Of a stretch of 49,643 nt of DNA, positions 26,088 through 36,775 are shown one piece after another. This stretch comes from Sneathiella sp. (lineage in GTDB: Bacteria; Pseudomonadota; Alphaproteobacteria; Sneathiellales; Sneathiellaceae). The stretch spans positions 20,526 to 70,168 of the forward strand of contig NZ_JARGOQ010000015.1 in assembly GCF_029233945.1 (NCBI RefSeq), read 5' to 3'. The position numbers and the translations under genes were made by a program. The first letter of the stretch is position 1, and the number at the start of each line of letters is the position of its first letter. The notes beneath the pieces are model-generated. The model saw only the letters and a program-made list of their open reading frames with translations. It was not told the DNA's origin and searched no databases.

Positions 26088-28880
26088 TCAGCTTCCGCTA
26101 CTCGCCGCTTTTTTTGTCCGGGTTGTTTTTCGTTTCGGTTCCATATCCTCGGTAAGAGCGAGAAGCAGTTTCTTCTCGATATTGGCAAGTTTGACCTTGT
26201 TGGTGATTTTCAGACCGAAACTGTCCTTCACATAGAAGACGTCAACAGCCCGTTCGCCATAGGTGGCAATATGCGCTGAAGAAATCGACAGGGATAACGT
26301 GAATAAGGTCCGCGCGAGGTTCGCGAGGAGGCCAGGGCGATCACGGCCTCGCACCTCGATCACTGTATGGGTGTTGGAGGCCTTGTTATCGAGAATGACA
26401 GCCGGCTGGACTGTAAAAATCTCTGTCCGGCTCGGCAGGCTCGACTCCCGTCGGTCGACAATCTCCAGATGCGGTTTGCGCGTCCCCTGCAGGGTGTCTT
26501 CAATCGTTTGACGCAATTTTTTCATGCGCCCTCGCTGATCGTAAACCTTGCCTTCTGAATCCTGAATAAAGAAGGTGTCGAGCGCCATGCCGTCCGTCGT
26601 CGTATGAATTTTCGCGTCCACGATATTGGCGCCGCTGACAGACATCGCCCCGGTAATCCGGGAAAAGAGGCCCGGATGGTCGGCCGTATAAACAATAACT
26701 TCCGTAATCGAACGGAAGGGGTCGCTTTTTGACTCGATAGTAAAAAGGGCTTTTTCCTTGTCCGCCTTTCGCATCAGTTCCGCTTGGGTGACGCGGTCTT
26801 CACTGCTGGTTCCGATCCAGTAGGATTGATAGAAACGCCTGATATGGGCATCGATTTCCCCTTTTTTCCAAGATTTCAGAAGCTCACGCAGCTCTTCCTG
26901 ATAATGCGTGGCCCGCTCTGCCCGACCTTCAGAGATATGGCCGCCAGTAAGGGCGTTTTCGGCCGCGTAATATAGCTCGCGTAGAAGCTGGCCTTTCCAA
27001 CCGTTCCAGACGTTCGGCCCGACCGCGCGAATGTCCGCGACCGTCAGGACAAGCAATAGCCTCAGCCGCTCCGGGCTTTGAATGATTTTGACGAAATCCT
27101 CGATAGTTTTTGGATCCGAGATGTCCCGCTTGAACGCGAAACCGCTAAACACCAGATGATATCGCACGAGCCAGGCAACCGTCTCCGTTTCCGATGGAGA
27201 CAGCCCAAGCCGGGGGCAGAGTTTCTCCGCCACCTCGGCCCCGAGGATGGAGTGATCCCCGCCGCGTCCTTTGGCGATATCATGGATCAGAACGGCGCAG
27301 TAGAGGACGTTCCGCGAGACAATCTTTGGCATGATGTTGTGGGAAAGCGGGTGATCCTCTTTCAACACCCCGTCTTCAATCTGCGAGATGATGCCGATCG
27401 CGCGGATCGTATGCTCATCCACTGTATAGACATGATACATATCATGTTGCATCTGCGCGACGACGCGCCCGAAATCCGGAATAAAGCGACCGAAGACACC
27501 CGCCTCATTCAGGCGCCGCAGGGTCGTTTCCGGGTCCTTGCGGCTGGTCATCATTTCAAGAAAGAGCTGATTGGCGCGTTCGTCGCTGCGGATATTGCGA
27601 TTGATCAGCTTGAGGTCCTGACGGATCAGACGGAGCGCATTCGGGTGGACATCCAAGCCTTTTTCCTGGGCTAGATGGAACAATTCCAGCATCCGGACGG
27701 GGTCTTTCTGAAAATCATCATCTTGTGTCACGTCAATGCGCCCGCTTTCGACGACATAGCCTTTCAGCTTTCGTTTGGCGAGTCCGAACCGCGGGATTGG
27801 CAGGCGGTTTTTCTTCTGCTGTTCGGCCTCCAGATTGGCACAGAAAATACGCGTCAGGTCACCGACATCTTTCGCAACGAGGAAATAATGCTTCATGAAC
27901 CGCTCAATTCCGCTGGTGCCGGCGTGATCCTTATATTGCAGCCGTTTGGTGAGCTCTGTCTGAACGTCAAATGTAATGCGCTCTTCCGGTCGTCCGGTCA
28001 GATAGTGAAGATGGCATCGCACGGAACGGAGGAAATTCGATGCCTTGGTAAATCTGCGGCGCTCCTTCTCGGTGAAAACGCCAAGCTTCACAAGCTTTGA
28101 AATATCTGTAGTCCCGTGCAAAAATTTCGCTATCCAGAACAGGGTCTGCAAATCTCGAAGGCCGCCTTTTCCCTCTTTGATATTTGGTTCGACAACGTAC
28201 CGGGAATTGCCAAACCGGTCATGGCGTTCTTTTCTTTCCTGCAGCTTGGCCTCGATAAATTCGCGGCTGTGCCCGGAAACAACATCCTTCATATATTTGC
28301 GATACATCTCCTTGAACATATCCTGATCGCCCCAGACATAGCGCGCCTCCAGCAGCGCAGTCTGGATCGTTGTATCTTTTTTGGAGAGACGGATGCATTC
28401 ATCCACAGTGCGGGTGGAATGCCCGACTTTCAGGCCGAGATCCCAGAGCATATACAGAACGAATTCAATCACCTGTTCACACCAGGAGGTCTGTTTGTAG
28501 GGAAAGAGAAAGAGCAGGTCGACATCGGAGAAGGGCGCCAGTTCCCCCCGGCCATATCCCCCGACAGCAACAAGTGACAGCTTTTCTTCCGGTGTGGGGT
28601 TGCTCAATTGATAGACATACTGGGTTGCGACATCGAAAATACCGCGAATTAGCTGATCGACCAGGAAGCATTGGGCATACATCATCGCCCGGCCCTTGTT
28701 CGACTGCATAAAGCGTTGCTCCACCGCCTTGCTGCCGTGATCGAGACTTTTCTTGAATTGACGCAGGACTTCCTGCCTGAACTCAAAACTGTCCGGCGCG
28801 AATTTGTCTGCTGCTTTGGCAATCGACTGAACTAATGCGCGTCGGTCGATAATCTCTTTACGGTTTGGAATTTTTTCCAT
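26088..28880 (-). CDS. glnD: Bifunctional PII uridylyltransferase/uridylyl-removing enzyme GlnD
   Basis: Nitrogen sensor that uridylylates and deuridylylates PII proteins in response to glutamine. Domains in order: nucleotidyltransferase (GGYGRGELAP 107-116, SDVDLLFL), PII-UTase linker, HD domain (LIHDIAKGRGGDHS near residue 525), and two ACT domains (TADHPGLFSRITGAM near 718, GRDRPGLLANLARTL near 843). The 930 residues are normal. With ptsN and rpoN 15-18 kb away, the window has three nitrogen-related regulators. Confidence 0.97.
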   Translation of the reverse strand: MEKIPNRKEIIDRRALVQSIAKAADKFAPDSFEFRQEVLRQFKKSLDHGSKAVEQRFMQSNKGRAMMYAQCFLVDQLIRGIFDVATQYVYQLSNPTPEEKLSLVAVGGYGRGELAPFSDVDLLFLFPYKQTSWCEQVIEFVLYMLWDLGLKVGHSTRTVDECIRLSKKDTTIQTALLEARYVWGDQDMFKEMYRKYMKDVVSGHSREFIEAKLQERKERHDRFGNSRYVVEPNIKEGKGGLRDLQTLFWIAKFLHGTTDISKLVKLGVFTEKERRRFTKASNFLRSVRCHLHYLTGRPEERITFDVQTELTKRLQYKDHAGTSGIERFMKHYFLVAKDVGDLTRIFCANLEAEQQKKNRLPIPRFGLAKRKLKGYVVESGRIDVTQDDDFQKDPVRMLELFHLAQEKGLDVHPNALRLIRQDLKLINRNIRSDERANQLFLEMMTSRKDPETTLRRLNEAGVFGRFIPDFGRVVAQMQHDMYHVYTVDEHTIRAIGIISQIEDGVLKEDHPLSHNIMPKIVSRNVLYCAVLIHDIAKGRGGDHSILGAEVAEKLCPRLGLSPSETETVAWLVRYHLVFSGFAFKRDISDPKTIEDFVKIIQSPERLRLLLVLTVADIRAVGPNVWNGWKGQLLRELYYAAENALTGGHISEGRAERATHYQEELRELLKSWKKGEIDAHIRRFYQSYWIGTSSEDRVTQAELMRKADKEKALFTIESKSDPFRSITEVIVYTADHPGLFSRITGAMSVSGANIVDAKIHTTTDGMALDTFFIQDSEGKVYDQRGRMKKLRQTIEDTLQGTRKPHLEIVDRRESSLPSRTEIFTVQPAVILDNKASNTHTVIEVRGRDRPGLLANLARTLFTLSLSISSAHIATYGERAVDVFYVKDSFGLKITNKVKLANIEKKLLLALTEDMEPKRKTTRTKKAASSGS

Positions 28881-29032
28881 TTCTGATCCAATTGGTCTGC
28901 CAAGCTTGCCATATGGCAGACGGCCTTTTAAACTTTATTGAAAGGCTGTTTAGCAAATATCGGGATCAAAAGCCCGAAATATATGCTCAGCCCGACTATG
29001 TAGCGCGGCATTCTATCAACAGGCTCAGCATC

Positions 29033-29455
29033 ATGAAACAGTTCGATATAGAAGATTTATCGGTTGCTGCGGCGTATAAATCCTATCCCGAAAAACAAAG
29101 GAACAAACTGTTGGCGCTGCGGCAGCTCATTTTCGAGACGGCTGATACTATTGGCAATGTGACGCTCACTGAGACCCTGAAATGGGGGGAGCCGAGCTAC
29201 AATGCAAGCAGCAAGGCGGGAACGCCAATCCGGCTTGCGCCATCCAAGGAAAAGGGGGTGTGCGGCCTTTTCGTGCATTGCCAGACCAGCCTTGTCGATG
29301 AATTCAGGGATAAATATCCGCAGGCGTTTCAATACAGCGGCACGCGTGCCCTTCTTTTTGCGCCTGATGATAAACTTATAAAGCCGGAGCTTCGTGAGTT
29401 TATTACCGCGGCGCTGACCTATCATCGGCGAAAATCCTCCGCCACTAAGAGCTGA
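29033..29455 (+). CDS. DUF1801 domain-containing protein
   Basis: A small soluble protein, 140 residues from ATG 29033 (MKQFDIEDLSVAAAYKSYP). YPEKQRNKLLALRQLIFETAD, ETLKWGEPSYNASSKAGTPIR and the C-terminal YSGTRALLFAPDDKL fit the DUF1801/YdhG-like family. The open frame extends upstream to 28865, but the extra residues look non-coding and overlap the glnD start. No strong ribosome binding site decides the start. The gene ends 4 bp before the lysE start. Function unknown. Confidence 0.78.
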   Translation: MKQFDIEDLSVAAAYKSYPEKQRNKLLALRQLIFETADTIGNVTLTETLKWGEPSYNASSKAGTPIRLAPSKEKGVCGLFVHCQTSLVDEFRDKYPQAFQYSGTRALLFAPDDKLIKPELREFITAALTYHRRKSSATKS

Positions 29456-29459
29456 CTTT

Positions 29460-30089
29460 ATGAATTTTCTGGCATTTGCTGATGGCGCGGTGCTGGGTGC
29501 CGCCCTGATTATCGCCATCGGCGCACAGAACCTGTTTGTTCTGCGGCAGGGCGCGCGGCGGGATCAGATATTTATCATCTGCCTGCTGTCTTCCTTGATA
29601 GACGCATCGTTGATCTTGTTGGGCGCGATGGGACTCGGTTCCATCATAGCAGCCTTTCCCTCTCTGGTCCCCTGGGCGAGTTGGGGCGGCGCGCTTTTCC
29701 TGATCGTTTTCGGGGTTCTTTCCTGTCGGCGGGCGATCTGGCCGGAGCCCCTGCAAACAGGCGAAGATACACCGACCACCACTTCACGGCGAAAAGCGGT
29801 TCTGCTGACGCTTGCGTTCGGATTTTTAAACCCGCATGTCTATCTGGATACGGTAATCCTGTTGGGCGGGATTGCGGCCGGATATGCGATGCATGCGCGA
29901 ATCTACTTTGTCATCGGGGCAGTTATCGCCTCCTTCGCCTGGTTTTTCGCTATTGGATATGGCGCCCGCGTGCTTGCGCCGTTGATGCAAAACCCGACGG
30001 GTGCCCGTAGTCTTGATGTGATTGTTGCCGCGATGATGTTCTTTATTGCGGCCAGCCTGATCCATGAGCAGCTGACCGCAATAGATTAA
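29460..30089 (+). CDS. LysE/ArgO-family amino-acid exporter
   Basis: Inner-membrane exporter of 209 residues with six hydrophobic segments. The LysE signature is at the N-terminus (GAVLGAALIIAIGAQNLFVLRQG), and FGFLNPHVYLDTVILLGG (about 120-137) carries the NPHVYLDT motif of LysE/ArgO. Lysine or arginine export is the likely activity. It follows the DUF1801 gene closely. No LysR partner lies next to it. Confidence 0.91.
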   Translation: MNFLAFADGAVLGAALIIAIGAQNLFVLRQGARRDQIFIICLLSSLIDASLILLGAMGLGSIIAAFPSLVPWASWGGALFLIVFGVLSCRRAIWPEPLQTGEDTPTTTSRRKAVLLTLAFGFLNPHVYLDTVILLGGIAAGYAMHARIYFVIGAVIASFAWFFAIGYGARVLAPLMQNPTGARSLDVIVAAMMFFIAASLIHEQLTAID

Positions 30090-30097
30090 GGGCTGAA

Positions 30098-30868
30098 TCA
30101 GGTGATCGTCTGGCCGCCATCAATCACAATCGTCTGGCCGGTCAGGAACGTACCGGCATCGGACGCCATCAGTATGGCGGCGCCGGCAATTTCTTCAGGC
30201 TGTCCGATCCGTTGAAGCGGTGCGCGTGATGTCGCGCGTTTCAGGATCTCAGGATCTTCCCAGAGCGCGCGGGCGAAATTTGTCTGAATCAACCCGGGCG
30301 CAATTGCATTCACGCGAATATTATCCGCGCCATGTTCCACGGCGAGGTTGCGGACGAGCTGCATATCGGCCGCCTTGGAAATACTATAGGCGCCCAAAAC
30401 AGCAGAGCCACGAATGCCGCCGATCGAGGAGACAATAATGATTGCGCCATCCTTGCGGGCCTTCATCTCCGGGAGGACCATGTTGCAGAGCCAGTGGTTG
30501 GACTTGATATTGGCGGACATGATCTTGTCAAACGCGTCATCGGGAATATCTGTGGACGGACCGAAGAAGGGGTTGAGGGCTGCATTACAAACCAAGGCAT
30601 GGATATCGCCCAACTCTTTATGCGCCTCATCCACCAGATTTTGCAGCGACTCCTTGGAATTGATGTTGCAGGGGATGACAATTGCCTTGCCGCTGCTTCC
30701 CTCTGGCAGACTGTCATTGATTTCCTTGGCAACCTCTTCACAAACATCGGCTTTCCGGCTTGAGATCGTGACTTTTGCGCCCGCCAGCGCCATCTGATGG
30801 GCAATTGCCTTGCCGATGCCCTTGCTGGAGCCGGTAATGACAATATTTTTTCCGGACAGATCAAACAT
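30098..30868 (-). CDS. SDR-family oxidoreductase
   Basis: Short-chain dehydrogenase of 256 residues with TGSSKGIG (12-19), Arg38 after the second strand suggesting NADP preference, and catalytic Ser147/148, Tyr161 and Lys165 (YSISK). The usual NNAG is CNAA (94-97), a tolerated variant. The C-terminal TGQTIVIDGGQTI is typical. It converges on lysE with an 8-bp gap and lies 84 bp after mutS. The substrate is unknown. Confidence 0.89.
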   Translation of the reverse strand: MFDLSGKNIVITGSSKGIGKAIAHQMALAGAKVTISSRKADVCEEVAKEINDSLPEGSSGKAIVIPCNINSKESLQNLVDEAHKELGDIHALVCNAALNPFFGPSTDIPDDAFDKIMSANIKSNHWLCNMVLPEMKARKDGAIIIVSSIGGIRGSAVLGAYSISKAADMQLVRNLAVEHGADNIRVNAIAPGLIQTNFARALWEDPEILKRATSRAPLQRIGQPEEIAGAAILMASDAGTFLTGQTIVIDGGQTIT

Positions 30869-30952
30869 ATAATGTCTCCCTTATTGTTTTTTTGTGGTTT
30901 TTGCTGAGTTGAAACCTAATGAGTTGTGACAGTCTTGTCATTAACAAGTTGG

Positions 30953-33619
30953 TCAATCGCGGCCCAGTTTCTTAAGCTCATAAAGCAGGTTGAGCGCGTC
31001 ACGAGGGGATAGGTCGTCAACATTGACGGACTTGAACCGTTCTTCAAGCTCGGATGGTGTTTTCCTTTTTTCCTGTGCCGCTGTTTCCTCAATTACCGCA
31101 GAGAAAAGGGGCAGGTCATTGGCGAGCCGCGTCGCCGCCGATCCCTGGTCTTTTTCCTCCAGCGCGGTCAGAACAGCTTCCGCCCGCTTGATCACGGCTT
31201 TTGGAAGACCGGCCAGCTTGGCGACCTGAATGCCATAAGACCGGTCTGCCGATCCGTCTCCAACTTCATGGAGGAAGATGACGTCGCCTTTCCATTCCCG
31301 GACGCGCATGCTGTGGTTCTGGAGTGCGTCAAGCTTGGAGGCAAGCGCCGTCAGTTCGTGGTAATGGGTCGCGAACAGGGCTCGGCATTGATTGATATCA
31401 TGCAGATTTTCAACGGTTGCCCAAGCGATGGACAATCCGTCATAGGTGGCAGTTCCTCGCCCGATCTCATCAAGGATCACCAACGCGCGCGGTCCCGCCT
31501 GATTGAGGATGGAGGCAGTCTCCACCATCTCGACCATAAAGGTTGACCGACCCCGGGCTAAATCATCGGCGGCGCCCACCCGGCTGAACAAGCGATCGAC
31601 GATGCCTATATGGGCGGCGTTCGCGGGCACAAAGGCGCCCATTTGTGCCAGGATGGTAATGAGGGCGTTTTGCCTTAAAAAAGTACTTTTACCCGCCATA
31701 TTCGGGCCGGTCAGAAGCCAGAGGCGTTGGGTTTCGTTGAGGCAGCAGTCATTGGCAACGAAATCTGCTTCGGCGCTCGTTTTAAGCGCGGCTTCAACAA
31801 CCGGGTGACGTCCTCCGGTAATTTCAAAGCTGAGACTGTTATCTACGATAGGACGGCAATAGGATTGCTCAATCGCCAGTTCCGCATGGCTGGCGGCGAC
31901 GTCTATGCGGGCAATGGCTTCCGCAGCGGACAAAATGGCCGGACCCGCTTTCTTCACCTTATCGACCAGTTCATCAAATAAAGTTATTTCCATCGCAAGT
32001 GCCCGGTCCGCCGCGCGGGAGATTTTACCTTCCAATTCCCCGAGCTCGATCGTTGAATAGCGCACTGCATTTGCCATGGTCTGGCGATGGATGAAATTCT
32101 CCGTCATTTTGTCGACGAATCTTGGGGTGATCTCGATAAAATAACCTAGCACATTATTATGCTTGATCTTGAGCGACGGGATATCGACCTCTTTCGCGTA
32201 AGCCGCCTGCAAATTAGCGATATGGCGGCGGCTTTCGTCGCGGAGCGTGCGGAATTCATCCAGATCGGCACGAAAACCGCGAGCGATAAAGCCGCCATCC
32301 CGGGCGAGCAAAGGAACATCCGGTGCAAGGGCCGCGCGAAAAAGGTCAACAAGCTCCGCATGGTACCCAAGCTGTTCGCTTGCCTCTATTAAGCCAGCGG
32401 GCAGGGAATCAAGCTCGCCTGTTGCCATGCCTGCCCGGATATTGGCAGTCTCCGCGAGGCCATCTCGAATAACCGCAAGGTCGCGTGGTCCGCCACGGCC
32501 CAGCATCAGACGCGACAGCGCCCGCTCTGTATCGGGGCAGCGCCGCAGGATGTCGCGAAGCTGCTCTCGTCGGCCACGGTCGCTCGTAAAAAAGCTCACC
32601 ATATCGAGCCGCTTTGCGATTTTCGCGGGATCGGTCAAAGGGCTCGACAGATCGGCGGCGAGGCGTCGGCCGCCACCGCCGGTGACCGTCCGGTCGATTG
32701 TGGAAAGCAGGCTTCCGTTCCGTTCTCCGCTCATTGTGCGGATCAGTTCAAGATTACGGCGGGTGGCCGCATCAATGGACATGACATCATTTGCCGCGAG
32801 CTTCACCGGTGTTTTGATCAGGGGGAACTTTCCCTTCTGCGTCAGTTCCACATAATCCACCAGCGCCCCGGCCGCAGCCAGCTCCGCTCGGTTGAAAGCC
32901 CCAAACGCATCGAGGGTTGCCACATCGAAGAGGGATTTAAGGCGGTTTTCACCATTCTGGCTGTCAAAGCGGACAGACGGCAGTGGAGTCAGCGCTTTTC
33001 CCCAGTCGCTTACTAGCTCTGAAAAATTCTCTTCATCCAGCCACTTGTCCGAAATAAGAATTTCGCCGGGTTGCAGGCGCGCAATCTGCGCAGACAGTTC
33101 CTCCGGCTCGGTCCCGGCCGCGAAAAATTCGCCGGTCGAAATATCAAGCCACGCCATTGCATAGTCTTTCCCGGCACGCGCGAGCGCGAGCAGGAAATTA
33201 TGGCTTCTGGCGTCAAGAAGGCTGTCTTCGGTAATGGTACCGGGTGTGACCAGACGGACAACTTCGCGCGCAACCACGGCCTTATAGCCGCGTTTCTTCG
33301 CCTCCGCCGGGCTTTCCGTCTGTTCAGCAACTGCGACGCGATGTCCTTTCCGGATAAGCTTTTGCAAATAGTTGTCCGCCGCATGAACGGGAACGCCGCA
33401 CATGGGTATGTCGCCCCCTTCGTGCTTGCCGCGTTTCGTCAGCGCAATATCCAGCGCTTTCGACGCGACTTCGGCGTCGTCAAAAAACAACTCGTAAAAA
33501 TCGCCCATCCGATAGAACAGCAGGCTATCAGGATGTGCCTCCTTGATAGCGAGATATTGCGCCATCATGGGCGTTACTGCTTTATTCGGTTGCGACTTGG
33601 TTTTGACTAGGGTAGGCAT
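30953..33619 (-). CDS. mutS: DNA mismatch repair protein MutS
   Basis: Mismatch-recognition ATPase of 888 residues. The N-terminal mismatch-binding domain has [17 protein letters not shown], with the Phe-x-Glu motif displayed as FYE. The clamp and lever region spans about 260-560. Walker A is GPNMAGKST near residue 637, followed by Walker [18 protein letters not shown] and [10 protein letters not shown]. It is divergent from maeB (94-bp gap). In many alphaproteobacteria mutS lies next to glnD; here three unrelated genes separate them. Confidence 0.97.
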   Translation of the reverse strand: MPTLVKTKSQPNKAVTPMMAQYLAIKEAHPDSLLFYRMGDFYELFFDDAEVASKALDIALTKRGKHEGGDIPMCGVPVHAADNYLQKLIRKGHRVAVAEQTESPAEAKKRGYKAVVAREVVRLVTPGTITEDSLLDARSHNFLLALARAGKDYAMAWLDISTGEFFAAGTEPEELSAQIARLQPGEILISDKWLDEENFSELVSDWGKALTPLPSVRFDSQNGENRLKSLFDVATLDAFGAFNRAELAAAGALVDYVELTQKGKFPLIKTPVKLAANDVMSIDAATRRNLELIRTMSGERNGSLLSTIDRTVTGGGGRRLAADLSSPLTDPAKIAKRLDMVSFFTSDRGRREQLRDILRRCPDTERALSRLMLGRGGPRDLAVIRDGLAETANIRAGMATGELDSLPAGLIEASEQLGYHAELVDLFRAALAPDVPLLARDGGFIARGFRADLDEFRTLRDESRRHIANLQAAYAKEVDIPSLKIKHNNVLGYFIEITPRFVDKMTENFIHRQTMANAVRYSTIELGELEGKISRAADRALAMEITLFDELVDKVKKAGPAILSAAEAIARIDVAASHAELAIEQSYCRPIVDNSLSFEITGGRHPVVEAALKTSAEADFVANDCCLNETQRLWLLTGPNMAGKSTFLRQNALITILAQMGAFVPANAAHIGIVDRLFSRVGAADDLARGRSTFMVEMVETASILNQAGPRALVILDEIGRGTATYDGLSIAWATVENLHDINQCRALFATHYHELTALASKLDALQNHSMRVREWKGDVIFLHEVGDGSADRSYGIQVAKLAGLPKAVIKRAEAVLTALEEKDQGSAATRLANDLPLFSAVIEETAAQEKRKTPSELEERFKSVNVDDLSPRDALNLLYELKKLGRD

Positions 33620-33646
33620 GGGGGAAAACTACCATAGCAGGCCATT

Positions 33647-33675
33647 TTGCCAACTGCTTAATCGTAATTTTTAAA
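33647..33675 (+). promoter_or_regulatory. Candidate sigma-70 promoter for maeB
   Basis: TTGCCA (33647-33652), 17 bp, TTTAAA (33670-33675) in the divergent mutS-maeB gap. The implied start is about 33682. Confidence 0.38.
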
Positions 33676-33713
33676 CATGAAAAAATACAAGAGTTTTTTG
33701 GGGACAGGGGTCG

Positions 33714-35981
33714 ATGAGCGATAAACCGGATTTCAGCCAGTATGAAGAGGCATTGCGTTACCATGCGCAGGGTAAGCCCGGGAAACTTGAAATTGTGGCG
33801 ACCAAGGCCGTGGCTACTCAACAGGATCTTTCCCTTGCCTATTCACCAGGTGTTGCGGGGCCGTGCCTTGCGATCGCTGACGATCCCGAGCGAGTGTATG
33901 ACTACACCACGAAAGGAAATCGCGTCGCCGTTATTTCCAATGGCACGGCTGTCCTTGGTCTTGGCAATCTGGGTGCTCTCGGTTCCAAGCCGGTAATGGA
34001 AGGGAAGGCAGTTCTTTTCAAGCGCTTTGCCGATATCGATTGTTTTGATCTTGAGCTTGATACCGAGGATGTGGATGAATTTGTCAATTCGGTCCGTCTG
34101 ATGGGACCGAGCTTTGGCGGGATTAACCTTGAGGACATCAAGGCACCGGAATGCTTTATTATCGAGCAGCGCCTGCGCGAACTTATGGATATTCCCGTCT
34201 TTCACGATGACCAGCATGGCACGGCGATTATCTGCGCCGCTGGAATCATCAATGCGCTGGACCTGACGGGACGGTCGCTCAAGAATTGTAAAGTTGTGGT
34301 AAATGGCGCGGGAGCTGCCGCTATCGCCTGCCTTGAGTTGATCAAGGCAATGGGGCTGCCGCATGACAATGCCATTCTTTGTGACACGAAGGGCGTTATC
34401 TATCAGGGCCGTGAAGACGGGATGAACCAGTGGAAATCTGCCCATGCGGTCACGACGGATTCCCGCACGCTGGAAGAAGCCATGGTGGGCGCGGATATAT
34501 TCCTTGGACTATCCGTAAAGGATGCCGTCAGCAAGGAAATGGTCACGACCATGGCGGACAAGCCGATCATTTTTGCCATGGCTAACCCGGACCCGGAGAT
34601 ACGCCCGGAGGAAATCGCCGAGGTGCGAAAAGATGCGATTGTCGCGACGGGACGTTCCGACTTTCCGAATCAGGTGAATAACGTTCTCGGCTTTCCCTAT
34701 ATATTCCGCGGGGCGCTCGACGTGCGGGCGACGACGATTAATGAGGAAATGAAGATCGCCGCCGCCGAAGCGCTGGCCGAACTGGCGCGGGAGGATGTCC
34801 CCGATGAAGTTGCTGCTGCCTACAAGGGAAAACGCCCGATCTACGGCCCTGAATATATCATTCCGGTACCGTTCGATCCGCGGCTGATTAGTCATGTGCC
34901 GACGGCGGTCGCGAAAGCGGCCATGGATAGTGGCGTTGCCCGCCGCCCTATCATAGATGAACTGGCCTATCGCAATGAGCTTCGGGCGCGTCTCGACCCG
35001 ACAGCAGGGTCCTTGCAGCTCATCCTCGATGAAGTGCGCGCCGCGCCGCGCCGGGTTGTTTTCGCGGAAGGTGAGGAAGAAAAAGTCATCCGTGCAGCCG
35101 TCGAATTCCAGAAAGCCGGGTACGGTATTCCGGTCCTTATCGGGCGTGAGGACGAAGTTAAAAAAATCATGACCGGAATCGGTATTGAAGGTTCCGAGAA
35201 TATCGAGATTTACAATGCCCGCGAGATGGAAAATCGGGAGAAATACTATAATTTTCTCTATGAACGGCTGCAGCGAAAAGGATATCTGCTTCGGGACTGC
35301 GCGAGACTCGTAAACCGGGATCGTAATATCTTCGCTGCCTGTATGGTTGCGATGGGGGATGCGGATGCGGTTCTTACCGGTGTTACCCGCCGTTTCTCCG
35401 TTGCCTTCAAGGAAATCCAGAAAGTGATCGATCCAAAGCCTGATCAGCGCGTGATCGGGGTTTCCGTCATTGTCGGTCGCGACCGCACGGTTTTCATGGC
35501 CGACACAACTGTTACCACTTTGCCAACGGCGGAAGAGCTTGTCGCGATTTCCAAGGAAACAGCGGAAGTTGCAAGGCGTTTGGGACATGAGCCACGCGTC
35601 GCGCTTCTGTCCTATTCCAATTTTGGAAACCCGAAACATTATACTGCCGACAGCGTTCGCGAGGCAGTTGAGATGATGGATCGCGAAGAGCTCGATTTTG
35701 AATATGAGGGTGATATTTCCGCAGATGTCGCACTGGATCCGGATTTGATGGCCAGCTTCTACCCGTTTTGCAGATTGTCCGGCCCGGCTAATGTTTTGGT
35801 CATGCCCGGGCTGCATTCCGCCAATATTGCAGCGAAACTGCTGCCAGTGCTGGGTGAGAGCAAGGTGATCGGCCCGTTGCTTGTCGGGTTGTCAAAGCCA
35901 GTGCAGATTGTCCCGATCGGGGCAACTGTTTCCGATCTGGTCAATATGGCGGCGCTTGCCGCGCATGAGGCCAGCCAGTAG
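33714..35981 (+). CDS. maeB: NADP-dependent malic enzyme, hybrid form with phosphotransacetylase-like domain
   Basis: Decarboxylates malate to pyruvate with NADP reduction. The malic-enzyme part (about 1-430) shows SLAYSPGVAGPCLAI, KGNRVAVISNGTAVLGLG, HDDQHGTAIICAAGIINAL and the nucleotide loop VVNGAGAAAIACLEL. Residues about 440-755 resemble phosphotransacetylase (RRVVFAEGEEEKVIRAA; FGNPKHYTADSVREAV; VMPGLHSANIAAKLL). In characterised MaeB enzymes that domain is regulatory and responds to acetyl-CoA. The 755 residues match the family. Confidence 0.96.
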   Translation: MSDKPDFSQYEEALRYHAQGKPGKLEIVATKAVATQQDLSLAYSPGVAGPCLAIADDPERVYDYTTKGNRVAVISNGTAVLGLGNLGALGSKPVMEGKAVLFKRFADIDCFDLELDTEDVDEFVNSVRLMGPSFGGINLEDIKAPECFIIEQRLRELMDIPVFHDDQHGTAIICAAGIINALDLTGRSLKNCKVVVNGAGAAAIACLELIKAMGLPHDNAILCDTKGVIYQGREDGMNQWKSAHAVTTDSRTLEEAMVGADIFLGLSVKDAVSKEMVTTMADKPIIFAMANPDPEIRPEEIAEVRKDAIVATGRSDFPNQVNNVLGFPYIFRGALDVRATTINEEMKIAAAEALAELAREDVPDEVAAAYKGKRPIYGPEYIIPVPFDPRLISHVPTAVAKAAMDSGVARRPIIDELAYRNELRARLDPTAGSLQLILDEVRAAPRRVVFAEGEEEKVIRAAVEFQKAGYGIPVLIGREDEVKKIMTGIGIEGSENIEIYNAREMENREKYYNFLYERLQRKGYLLRDCARLVNRDRNIFAACMVAMGDADAVLTGVTRRFSVAFKEIQKVIDPKPDQRVIGVSVIVGRDRTVFMADTTVTTLPTAEELVAISKETAEVARRLGHEPRVALLSYSNFGNPKHYTADSVREAVEMMDREELDFEYEGDISADVALDPDLMASFYPFCRLSGPANVLVMPGLHSANIAAKLLPVLGESKVIGPLLVGLSKPVQIVPIGATVSDLVNMAALAAHEASQ

Positions 35982-35994
35982 CGCGCATCACGTC

Positions 35995-36771
35995 TCAGTC
36001 ATAAAGCCTCTGGCGCAACTTGCGATGGGCAATCCAAAATGCAGCCGCACTAAAGACGGTGATGTAGCCGGTATGCAAGAAGATGGCGGCGATATCCAAC
36101 TCCGTGCCCGCAGTAAGCGGACGAATGGCCGCGACCAGATGCGTCATGGGGAATAACCAGGCGAAATACTGGATAAAGTCTGGAAAGCGGTCAATGTCGA
36201 AGAACACGCCGCAAAATATAAACATGGGCGTCACCCAGAAGGTGAAGAAATAGCTGAAAAACTCATATCCCTTGGCGTAGGCAGTCGCGATCAAACCGGC
36301 ACAGGCAAAACAGATTGATCCCAGAAACACAATTGGCAGGGTGAGAAGCGGCTCAAAGGAAGTCGGCACGCCGCCCCATAGCCAGCCAACAATCAGGACA
36401 CAGATGGCAGAAAACAGGGCCTTCACCGACGCCCAGAGAATTTCCCCCATCATCAGTTCCGCTAACGTAACCGGGGTTGAGAGAATGGCGTCCCAGTTTT
36501 TTTGCAGAAAATAGCGGGTGAAGGCGCCGATAGATGTTTCGAAACTCGCAGCGAAGGCGGCTGAATAACCGATCATGCCGGCGACCACGAACGTCAGGTA
36601 GCTCATCCCCGACATTGTGTCGATGAAGGATCCCATGCCAAAGCCGAAGGCGAACAGGAACAGAATGGGGTTGGCAACGTTCGCGACAAGGGAAGAACCA
36701 AGAAGCTTTCTAAACACCCTGTATTGGCGGTCATAGACGGCCATCACATAAACGGATTCCGGCATTTTCAT
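35995..36771 (-). CDS. ABC-2 type exporter permease (NodJ-like)
   Basis: Integral membrane permease of 258 residues with about six hydrophobic segments. The ABC-2 signature FWVTPMFIFCGVFFDIDRFPDFIQYFAWLFPMTHLVAAIRP (about 182-222) is of the NodJ subgroup. It starts 4 bp after the ATPase stop, so the two form one exporter. The cargo is unknown; NodIJ export lipo-oligosaccharides, but NodJ-like permeases are common outside nodulating species. It converges on maeB with a 13-bp gap and no terminator in it. Confidence 0.9.
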   Translation of the reverse strand: MKMPESVYVMAVYDRQYRVFRKLLGSSLVANVANPILFLFAFGFGMGSFIDTMSGMSYLTFVVAGMIGYSAAFAASFETSIGAFTRYFLQKNWDAILSTPVTLAELMMGEILWASVKALFSAICVLIVGWLWGGVPTSFEPLLTLPIVFLGSICFACAGLIATAYAKGYEFFSYFFTFWVTPMFIFCGVFFDIDRFPDFIQYFAWLFPMTHLVAAIRPLTAGTELDIAAIFLHTGYITVFSAAAFWIAHRKLRQRLYD

Positions 36772-36775
36772 GGGC

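Noticed and set aside
34509-35816. 435-residue open frame antisense to maeB
   Set aside because: It lies wholly opposite a clear MaeB frame, has no family motifs and no ribosome binding site.
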